Shown here piece after piece: positions 51,040 to 61,270 of a stretch of DNA of 64,000 nt. Source of the stretch: Struthidea cinerea (taxonomy: Eukaryota > Chordata > Aves > Passeriformes > Corcoracidae); the NCBI GenBank assembly GCA_013397865.1, contig VZTI01005062.1:1383696-1447695 (forward strand). Reading direction: 5' to 3'. Position 1 is the first letter of the stretch, and every line of letters begins with the position of its first letter. Below the pieces are notes generated by a model. The model had not been told where the DNA came from, did no database searches, and saw only the letters and a list, made by a program, of their open reading frames with translations. The position numbers and the translations under genes are program-made.

Positions 51040-51400
51040 ATTAAGACAATTTGCATTTTTATTTAAAAAAGACATATTTTATCTTTAAAATATAACCAAT
51101 GATAGACACAAGAACATAATCTCTAGGATAATGACACACTTCAGTACACTAGGCAATTAGGTTTGCCTTTAATTATTTATTGTTTGACATGCTGCTCATA
51201 CAAATACTCTCCGTAACAGGAGGAAGTCAGTTTGACCTTAATTATTGCCTGTAAATAATTCCTGAATTGTAACTAAGTAGTGCCTATTAAAATGTAATTA
51301 TTATAATACCAGAGTTACAGAGCTCATTGATTTATAATTACTTAATTGTTTCTACCCATTAAACCACAGCTGTGATAGGTTCATCTTGCCTACACGCACT
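51040..51400. promoter_or_regulatory. Candidate conserved regulatory block with TAATTA cluster
   Basis: Four TAATTA homeodomain-type cores lie at 51170, 51239, 51295 and 51335 within 171 bp, plus TAATTG at 51343. The block has no recognisable repeat and no coding frame. Such AT-rich, motif-dense patches in gene deserts are often conserved non-coding elements; conservation cannot be tested here. Confidence 0.35.
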
Positions 51401-51891
51401 AGCCTGGGAACTGGGGAATTAGGGCCAAGAACTTGGACAAACGTTATCTCCCACAGCTAAATGGCTGAACAATCATTACAGTCTGGTCAAGGTTAGCAGG
51501 GGTCGTCAGACGGCTGAGAGATCGTGGCCAATGAGCTGGGCATTTCAGCACACATCCTTCAGAATAACAATGAGGGGAGAAGGAAATACAAAATACCCAT
51601 ACCTCCAGAGCCCTGAGCTCTCACCGGGCAAATCAGACAAAGAGATACTCCTTTGTGAGTCTCATTTTACACTTTTGGGGTCATAATGTATAATGAGCTA
51701 TTGGGCATACTGCAAACTGTGCTGCTGGGAAACAGAAAACCCCAAAATTATGTAATCTTTTTCTCCACCTATCAACACAGGGTATCTAGTTGTTTGCACA
51801 CCTATCTTCAAGGCAGAGACTGTAATTTTGCTTCTCATGACTTGCACTTTAACACCATAAGAGCATTTCACAGAGAGATTTCAACCCACAG

Positions 51892-52038
51892 TGTTGTGGT
51901 TCAACCCCAGCCAGCTACTAAACCCCACACAGCTGTTCACATCCCTGTGTTATCAACAGTGTTTCCAGCACAAATCCAAACATAACCCTGTGCTGGCTAC
52001 TATGAAGAAAATGAACTCTATCCAAGCCAAACCCAGCA
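51892..52038 (+). mobile_element. Internally deleted solo LTR (147 bp) of the 37080 family
   Basis: Begins TGTTGTGGTTCAACCCCAGC and ends AAACCCAGCA. It shares the last ~100 bp with the 37080 copy (ATCAACAGTGTTTCCAGCAC, CTATGAAGAAAAT) but lacks about 420 bp corresponding to roughly 37127-37548. It is flanked by a perfect 5-bp direct repeat CACAG (51887-51891 and 52039-52043) if taken to end at 52038. The family end may be two bases later (CACA), in which case the repeat would be coincidental. Confidence 0.85.
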
Positions 52039-52043
52039 CACAG

Positions 52044-55000
52044 ACACGGTCCTCTTCTCTTTAATACATTCAGTTCTTTGTGTACCACTGTCTGGTAACC
52101 ACAAACCACTCTGTTGTATTACATGTATTTCTTTGAGAGGAAAAGAAAAAGAGATATTCATAATGAAGCATTTTAAAGTAGTCAGCATGACACACTTTCA
52201 CTTAAATTGTAAACTCCAACCACCAGAGGAGTGGAAATGCCAACATGTTTCTCACATGTCATTTCTGAGAAAGTAAAGATCCATGTTCTGCTGAAAAGAT
52301 CTACTGTATTTTGCTCAAAAGGAAGTGGTATATGGAAATAATCTGTGTAGATTTTAAAAGCATTAAAACTTCGACTTAGCTCAAGTAAGCCTTGGTTCAA
52401 ATCTTTTGCTGTCTTACAGTGCAGTCAAACCCAGCAGCTAAGAAACATGTGAATTCTGTGTGCTAGAGAAATAGACCTTAGAAGGAACGTTAGAACTGTG
52501 ATCTAACGACTCAGATAACCATGCTAGTCATAAGAGTGTTCACAAAGCAGGTCTCGGGAATAAGAGATTATGTATGTTCTCAGTATTGACACATTTTTAA
52601 ACGTATTTCTTAAAAATGCAATGTATGTTGAAAGCCTGAGAAAACCTCTGTGTTAAAAAACACAGAAGAACACCGAAGTTAAGAACCATTAAAGATGTTT
52701 CTTCTATGACTTGCTTTGGAGTATGCCCAAGACCCTGAAGCTGAAAATGAAGATTTTTGTGCAAGCTGTACATATACTTTAGGGGTTAAAGCAATTAACC
52801 CTTTAAGGATGTGTTCCAATTTTGGGGTTTCCTAGTCTGTACAGTGTGGAGGAAAAAAAAAACACCAGCACAGTTCATCTCAATTTCTGCATGCCTAAAA
52901 AAAGGAATATTAATCATGTAGGTTCACCAGTCAGGTTACATCTAAATTCCCCATGGTAAATGAGACTAAAGAAATGCAAACTATTCTAGTGCTGTACAAT
53001 CCAGATGTAGTGATAATGCCCTGCTTGTTATTACCAACATTCCACAGCAATTAGGGAATTGTGGAAGAATTCTAAATCTATAGGAAGAAAATCAGATTGC
53101 CTCGAAGTGTGGTCCTGTCCCATCATGTGACTGAAAGTGTAGGATTAAAGGAATCGCTATCTCAGGGTTTCTTGTGCACTTCTTAGCTCATAATTGAAAG
53201 CTGGTTTTTTTTCAAATGTCAGTTATGCAATTACAACACAGTTTCTTGCCCTCCTGTGTACCCTTCCCAGTCATCCAGGCTTTGCAGCCAAACCCTGCTC
53301 TCAGTTCTACCTGCAGAGACCTATTCCTGTCAGTCTGTCTGTGATATACCAACAAAAGGCAAAGAACAACTTGTTTAAATGCAAGAGCCATCTGTTCCCA
53401 AGTGCTGGTTCCCTTGAAAATGTGATAGGTTTCTTTTATCTAGTCTTCTTTTTCAGATATAGCATGAAGAAAAAGCATAAATTTGGGAGCCCTGTGGTTT
53501 CAGTGCAAGCACAGAGGTACTTTAAAAACCACCATTTCAGAGATTACTACTTGATATTAAAAAACACCAAAAACCCCAATACACCAACACACGGGGACTG
53601 TGAGCACTCAGAAGTAAAATTCTCCAGGTCCATGGTAAATCCTTATACTGGAATAAGTTAAATGAATAAAAACTCCCCCAAAATATTCCTAACAGAAGTC
53701 ATTTACTAATTCATTCCATGATTTTTTTTCCCCCCTGGTAAACTGAAGGGACATAGCAGTGAGGCTATTCTCCAGTTCTGTTATCAGTCCCTGCTCCAGT
53801 ATTTAATCTCTATCTAGGAAAGTCTTTTTGCTTCTCCATCACCCTGCCTGACAAGGAGGAAACCTCACCCCATATGGGCACACAGGTGTAACATCCTGCA
53901 CCTGTACCATCTGTAATAACTATGTATGTGGAAAAACAACAGACATGTTGAAACTGTCCTCTGACGATGGTCAGGCACATCCTGAAAGAGCACTCTTCCG
54001 TAGGAGGGAACCAGGCAGAGTGAGAGCTGAAGGGATGCCCACAAGTGCAGACAGAAAGGCCAGTAAGACCATGTAATACAGTTCTAACCTTATACATCCC
54101 ATGCCCTAAAGAGACCTGCTCTTTCAAATTCACCAGCACAGGCTTGCTTTCTTCTCCTCCAGTACTACATGAACTGACTCAAGTTTTCAAAAACATTATC
54201 TATATATAAAAACAATCTGTGCACAAAAAGTTACTAAGAAAGTAATTTGAATTATAATAGTACCAATAAGGTAGGGCCTTAGGTTTTTTTTAAGCATTTG
54301 TGTACATTAAAAAGGGACAGCTACTACACCAAAAAAAGAATGTGATCAAAGAATAACCTCGATAATTAACAGTCTTACTTGAGGGCTCCTAAAGCCAAAT
54401 ACATAGAGACACCTCCCCTTATTTCACTTCTCACTTCATCCTCTCAGATGGGAGGTTCAGTAGGTATAATGCCCTTTTCACTCAGGGCCTATTAGTACAC
54501 AGTCTAGCACATTTTTTACCCTCTTCTAATTGAGATCTGTAAGTAGTGAAATACAGATCGGTGTTACTCTTAATTAAGTACACCTCTTTCCACCCAGAGC
54601 CCTTTTCTGTCAGCTTGGGGGAGCACCACGAACTATCAAAACAGACACCTTGAATTAGCACAGAAGTCATACATGCTGACATGCATAACGTAAGCAGATT
54701 GTCCCACTTTTCCACCCACTGAATTCTTGCTGCTAATCTAATTAATACCCTCTGATTATTTCAGATGGTCACTTGGCAAGTGACAACAAAGATAAAAGGC
54801 TTGGGCATGTTGTGACATGTACCTAGGTTTTATCTGCCCCATTTCCAGCACACTTGTCTCTGTATATTTCTCTCCTCCTCTATCACCCTGTTGACCTCTT
54901 GCAAACATGGTACCTCTGCTTCCCAGGTTTTCGGAGTACTGAGACGCAAAGAACCTGGCTGAATCGGAAGGCAAATACATCCTTTTGTTTTCCCCCTATT

Positions 55001-58000
55001 TTTCAGTTTATCACCTCTGTTCTCCTATGTGTCCCTTCCCTTTTTTGCATCCCTTTTCACCTCACCAGTACTACCTGGTCCTCATTTTGCCTGTAGGCTT
55101 CTCATGCAGCCCTTGCAACCTCATCCACCACCCACTGGTACAGTGTTGGTCTAGAGGCGACAGTGAGGGCTGAGGGCCTCGCTGGGCTGGGCAGAATCCA
55201 CAGAGCAGGAGGACAGCCCTCACCCAGAGATCTTGCAGGGTATTTGAAGATACAAGGGGTGAAGCAAACATGGAGGATACAGATTTGGTACAAGGTACAA
55301 TATTTGCCTGTTACATGTTTGGCCATATTCATGCATTCTGGGAACAAATAGGAGGCACTGAAGAGGCAGGATGGTGACTCCTTTGCCAAGCACAAAGAGG
55401 ATATATTTTCCCCTCATTCTCCTACTCCTTCACCTCAGACTGAGGCTAAACAAAGCCATGAACAACCATGGTGAAACAACAAGGAAAACCACTGGAGTTT
55501 TTTGGATATGAGATTATTTGGAGGGTTTTTTTAGCATTGACATATTTTCAGTAATGAGACAAAATGCACACATACACACAAAAAACAGGTCTCTTTCCAA
55601 GAGAAGTGATACAGCAAAACTCTGATTGTAATTCAAGAATTAAAGTAGTATGTGCATGTGTGATAGATCTCACAGAAGAGAGTCTTTTGTGATGTTCTTT
55701 TACAAGTGAAAGAAGAAAAGCTGCACAGATACGAGAGCGTGGGAGCAAACAAGAGCGTCTCTGCAGAATGGATCAGTTCATGGAAAACCGAGGGCGTACC
55801 AAAGAGGGTGAGAGGATCAGAGTACTTTGAATGCAAACGTGGTGGTTGTCAACCTTTTATATCCCCCGCTCTTGCACTCCTCACAAGGGACTCATCTGCG
55901 TTCAGAAAGCACTGCCCATGTGACTAACATTGTTCTTATAAAACATCTGATTCAAATTCCATTTTACTCAGCTGGAAAAAAATAAGGAAATTGTGGGGAC
56001 ATCCCAAAAAGTAAGTAAGTTCCACTAAGTGAGTGCAGAGAATAAATCCAGTTATTATATTTTTTAACCTGAATTTCCCACGGCAAGAAAACAGACATAG
56101 TATGACTAATAAGGTTTGTATGAAAACATAGCCCTCATATTATAAAACGTTTTCTCCTTATTTAAAGAGGAATAATATAGCTGTGTATTTTCTTTTACAC
56201 AAACTCTCCTGGAGTAGAGCAGAATTCCTCAACAAAACAGCTCAAGAGTTAAACTGTACCAAGCCCAATATTTCACAAAAGTCTCATTATGCTGGAACAA
56301 TTTAACATGCTGCTGGCAATAAATACAATAATTGCATTCAGTCAGACAGAAGAATAAAGACAGGGGGACTGAATTCTTTATCAGCATAGATCTTTCTCTA
56401 GCTCAAAAACATTCCCTCATTATTTGCTCCATCCCATTTTCGCTTTAGGAAGTCACTAGAGGGCATCATCACCTACCCGATTCTGCCTGCAGACCAGGTC
56501 AGATCTGTCATACCCTACCCTCCAGAAGCTCTGCTGCTCTCTGAAGGAGTGCCTGCTGCAGACCTCTGAAAACTCAGATTCCAGTTGTTCCCAAAGCCCT
56601 AGCAGAGCGGATCCTGCAGGGGCAGCATGAAAATTGTCTACTTTGGGTTACAGCAGAGAGGAGAATTCTTAAAAATGGCACTACTGAACACAGCTGTCCA
56701 TCAACTGCCTTCACTTCTTTGTGGGATTATTTGTAAAAGCACTCACTTACCAACTTTTCCAAACTGCCCTGACCATTTGGAAAGACAAATTGCTGAATAG
56801 AACATGAGAAGATGAGTAGCTTTGTTAGACCCAGGGCAGGAATCATCTCCCGCAGAGTCATCATATATGTGTCTACACCTAACACAACCCAGATCCCATT
56901 TTTACACAAGGACTCTTACAGTGAACACAAAAGTTGAAAGATCTGGGTGTTGCATGAACTACAAACATAGGGGAGAGGGTCCATCGGCCCCATTCTTTAT
57001 TTATCCTTTTCTCTCTTGCTTCCTGTGCTTCCTAAAAAGTCCCAGGGGGTATCATCTCCACATCTTTGAATTTTTAACTATGAGCACAACCCCCACTGTC
57101 CCAGAATCTTTAATAACATCACTACTTGGACAGCTTTCCTGGAGGTAAAGCATGCACATACAGCCTGGGAGTCAGGGAGATTTTGATCCCTTGAATCTTA
57201 CTACAGGAGGTGCTACACACATACAAATTCACACCAGGGTGAAACCCAGGCTGCCCCTGCTTATCATCCCCATGTCCCAGCCCCATAACTCAGGCATGGT
57301 GTGGGTGTGACAGGACCATAAGACTTGTGTTCCCCTGTCTGTGCACAGGGATGGCACAGGGAGCACTTGCTGCTCAGCTAAATGCAGGGCAGAAGAGTTT
57401 TTGTCAGTGTGGGGCCTCACTGCTGGCATTTTCCAAATTAATCTCTTACGTGGGTGGAAAGTGGTAATATCTTGAGGAAGGTCTTCATCTGTCAAAGGAC
57501 TTGGAAGGAAGATCAATTTTTTCAGGAAATTATGGAGTTCAGAGAGACTGTGGACTAGTGACACATTGTCTTATAGCATGCAAAATACACCTGTCTCACC
57601 AGGGTCTTCCAAGAGCAGCTTTGGACCACCTCCAAAGCCTGGAGCAGTGCAAAAAGCACCTGAATTTCCAGTATTGGAAACACCTGTTATACAAGAAACA
57701 GATCCATAGGTCATAAAAAGTTCATTGCATTTTGATTTTCACCTGGGATTTTCCCTTCAAAGGGTGGGTACATGGAGCTGTTCTATCCACGCTGACTCCC
57801 CAGTGCATAGCTCAGTTTGGAGGGAATAAATAAGGAGTAGGTGAATAAAACCCCTGCCCTGCACTATGAGCCGTGGTGTACCTGGCACAGTGTGCAAGAG
57901 AGCAGCTTTATCAACTTGTTTACCAAAATAGATCCAATGTTGGAAGTACAAGAGGAACTGGAGGGGACATTGACATCCATCCCTAAAATTGTGGAGGAGC

Positions 58001-59000
58001 AGTACTGTAAAAGGCAAGTAAGGTATGTAGGTAGGTAGGGATAAAAAGAGTGGGGAAACTACATTCCAATTAAAGAGGTAAAACATTCAGACTGGGGCAC
58101 AATTGATCCCATAATCTTCATTGTCCAAGACTTGGAAAAAATAACACAACTGTGGTAGAAAATTCAATAAACTGCACTCAAGTGGGGTCACAGTTTTGGG
58201 TATCAGAAACTTCAAACCTGGTTAAAATACCTCTGTGAATATTTCATGTAACTTTCTGGGATGAAAATTACCAATGTTTTCGTGCACCATGGAGAAAAAA
58301 ATCGCGTTAGAGTAAAAAGTTGCTGTTGTTTCTATATGTACTGAAAGGCAAGGGTTTTTGTGGACTGGAAAGAGTGGCTCCTACCTTTCTGTGTACAGAC
58401 AATGGGAGGGCACTTGGTGATTATTATTCACTAAAGCAGAGGTACAGGCTCAGTCATTCTAACAGAAACCCACCCATTCCCAGGCGTACGGTGCTTACTC
58501 ACAAGCCAGCATTCAGATATGCAAATAACAACATATTGTTATCAGCAGTTTGTCCAATAATATTTCCTTTGTTTCATCAAAAAGGCGTATCAGTTTTGTG
58601 CAGTTGGCAGTGAATATGCAAAGAGGAATTTGAAAAAGCAAGACCAGCCAGAACAGCAGCCTCTGCCAGTCTGATTGCAGGCATCGCTGATGTCAGACGA
58701 TGCATCAGAAGGTTAGGGTGCTAATGACTTGTTGATGTGTTCGACATTATGCAGCTGTCTCTGAGCAGGTATTTTCACAGTAAGTGTTGTTTTTATAGAT
58801 GTTGCCTTATTACTCATGAGCTGGAAGTTTCAAGGGAAAATTTTGAAAACAAGATAAAAGCTTGAGGGGACAGGGAAGAAGGGAGAAAGCTTCTCTGAAC
58901 CCTCACATTACTTAGTCCAAAACACAGAAATGTGAAATACGGTGTCCTTGGTCACAAGCTTGTTAAAAAATCAGAAATACTGGACACTTAAACTCGTCTT
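52044..59000. other. Intergenic sequence, no gene recognised
   Basis: Includes the longest ORF of the window (53194-53661, 155 codons), which has no recognisable domain and lies in simple AT-rich context, and several GC-richer patches (about 55080-55260, 56440-56640, 57230-57420) without recognisable family. A GTAG-type short run occurs at 58023-58039. Confidence 0.7.
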
Positions 59001-59009
59001 CTCGATGAG

Positions 59010-59070
59010 TCATAGAATGGTTTGGGACCTTTAAATGTCATCTAGTCCAACCCCTTGCAATGAGCAGGGA
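59010..59070 (-). mobile_element. CR1 3'-terminal fragment
   Basis: Plus strand reads TCATAGAATGGTTTGGGACC, then CATCTAGTCCAACCCCTTGC and AATGAGCAGGGA, the reverse complement of a CR1 3' end. Only about 60 bp remain. Confidence 0.8.
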
Positions 59071-59149
59071 ACAGTCATTTGTTTATATTCATGTGTACAT
59101 AATCAGCTGCAGTCCTTGAACAGAAGTTAAAACATATTCAAAAAAGAGG

Positions 59150-59500
59150 AGAGAATTCGAAGTAATTGATCTAACTAAATTATCATCTTGAAATAATCCG
59201 GCTAGTTTATCTTCTTTGGGATTTTTTTTGTCTGTCTTTCCTTTGGAGATTTGCAAGGCAATTTTTAGAGCCTAATTAACTTTTTGCATGAAGATGAAGT
59301 CCTTTCATTTTGGAGAATTAATCACATTTAATCTGCAGACACTAGCCATTATAACAAATCTGTCTGTCCACTGTAACAGCAGGATTATGAAAAAATAAAT
59401 GGAAAGTGACATTCACATTAGCCTGAGAGTGTTTTTGGCAGTCATCAACTGGCTTTTCGAGTTACTATGACTTTAACCCATCATCACTTTTTCATTACAA
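59150..59500. promoter_or_regulatory. Candidate conserved non-coding block
   Basis: Repeat-free AT-rich stretch with dense homeodomain- and octamer-like cores: AGTAATTGATC, CCTAATTAAC, GAGAATTAATCAC, TTTGCATGAA. Suggested only by composition and motif density. Confidence 0.25.
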
Positions 59501-60639
59501 GTACCCGAGCAGTGGAGTGGGTTAGGCTGCCAAGTGGCTTTTTCAGACATTTATTATGACAGTAATGTTTATGTTTGAAGTTTTCAAGCCCCTTCTGAGT
59601 GAATTGCTGTCTTAAACACAGAGTTTCCTGCTGTCAGCTAGAGACTGGCTGTATGGGGCGGTTTTGGAGTCAATGATCTTTAGGCACAGAGGAGTGCAGA
59701 GTTGATTGCAAACAGAGGACTCATGAAGGCATTTTGGGCTGCATATCCAAAGAAGCTTGTTCCAGGAGTGAAGGTGCTGGAAAAAATGTTCCCACAAGGG
59801 ACTTTGCATAAAACAAAACCGTGTACATCTGTATGAGAAGGCAACTGAGCAAGAATACCAATGCAGTGAAATATGTCTAAGAAAGGGGGGCAAGGGGTGA
59901 ATTGAGGAAGGTGGAGGGGGGAAGAACAAGTTCTCTGTAGATAAAAGGATTAAGAACTATGGAAAATATTTCCATAACCATGCCAAAGAAAAAGACACAC
60001 ATTGTTGTATTTTGCACTTCAGCCAGAAGTGCAATCAGTGCTTTGCAGAATACATGCAGAAATATGGCTGCCTAGGAGTGTATGTGTTCTAGGGTGATTC
60101 ATATCAGCTAAATAAAGGTAATTAAAGATATAAAGGACTGAAGCAGTAAAAACAGGACTGAGCTATTTAACCAAGTGTGACAGCTTTGCATGACTGATTA
60201 TTCATGAACTACTCCTAGGTAGTTAAGAAACATAAAATGTGATTCATAATCTCTAGAAAGAAAACAAGCTCTTTATTAAGAAACCTAACTTCATGCTGCT
60301 CCTAAAACTAGTATAAATATTTTAATTTCTGTCTATAAAATTTTTGAAAAACTTGAATAACCCATTCACCCATACAACCATTCATGTAAGGTACGTATGT
60401 ATACATACATCTATTTCTTAGCTGGCAGTAGCAGGTAGGCACTAATATATGCAATGCAAATGCATATTCCAAAAGCATTATGCAATCAGTTATTATTTCT
60501 ACCTAATTCTTACCATATATTTTTATGGAGATCAACTTTATCAACTAAGGAATGCTAAATCAGCATGCCTCTATAAAAGAGAAACGATCCACCGTATTAT
60601 CCTCTGATCAGGCTGAAAGCTCTACTCTTCCCAGCTATG

Positions 60640-60960
60640 TAATTGTGTAGTACACTAAATTATGATCATAAAGTGTATTAAAAACTCTTAATTAACTCTT
60701 CACATGCAGTAATTTCAGCTCATTTGCTCCATTGGTTAGCTGCTAATACTGAGTGCACTGAAAGCACATGTACATGGTGGGGGTTAATGTGAGAGCCACT
60801 ACAACACTATGAATTACCAGCTCATTGCACAGCACCTAGAAAATCCCTAATTACAGCTCACAAGTTCATAATGAACCAAATGGATGTAATTCTACAGAAT
60901 GATCTGCTAACAAAAAAAAAAGCTTACACTAATTCTTGTTTATTCATCTAGGCATCACAG
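60640..60960. promoter_or_regulatory. Candidate conserved non-coding block
   Basis: Repeat-free stretch with CTTAATTAACTC, CATTTGCTCCATTGGTTAGC and CCCTAATTACAGC. It is followed by a second similar piece around 61120-61270 beyond two poly(T) tracts (61009-61025 and 61086-61098). Confidence 0.25.
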
Positions 60961-61270
60961 CAGGATGAGAGATAAGTGCTCATTTACATGTCATTTGGGT
61001 TTTTTTGTCTTTTTTTTTTTTTTTTAATTATTTTCCCTGCACTTTCTGCTGCTAAGCATGACTATTTCTCCTGGTTTCTTGGGATTTTTTTTTTTTTGTC
61101 ATGCCATTATAAGCATACTTTATTATGAGCCTATTTTGAATTAAACATCAAACAAACACCAGGAAATTGCTATCACAGGTATTTGCCGTAAAACAATGTT
61201 GCTTGACTATTGAATGCTGTAATTGGATATTGCTACAGTTGTCAGTGCATTTGCAGCTGAACTATTCAGG

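Noticed and set aside
53194..53661. 155-codon ORF, the longest in the window
   Set aside because: No recognisable domain, no flanking splice signals of note, low-complexity Lys/Phe-rich content and an AT-rich setting; expected by chance in 64 kb.
57841..58038. 65-codon ORF containing an acidic helix-like stretch
   Set aside because: Overlaps a longer opposite-strand ORF, no recognisable family, no conserved splice signals.
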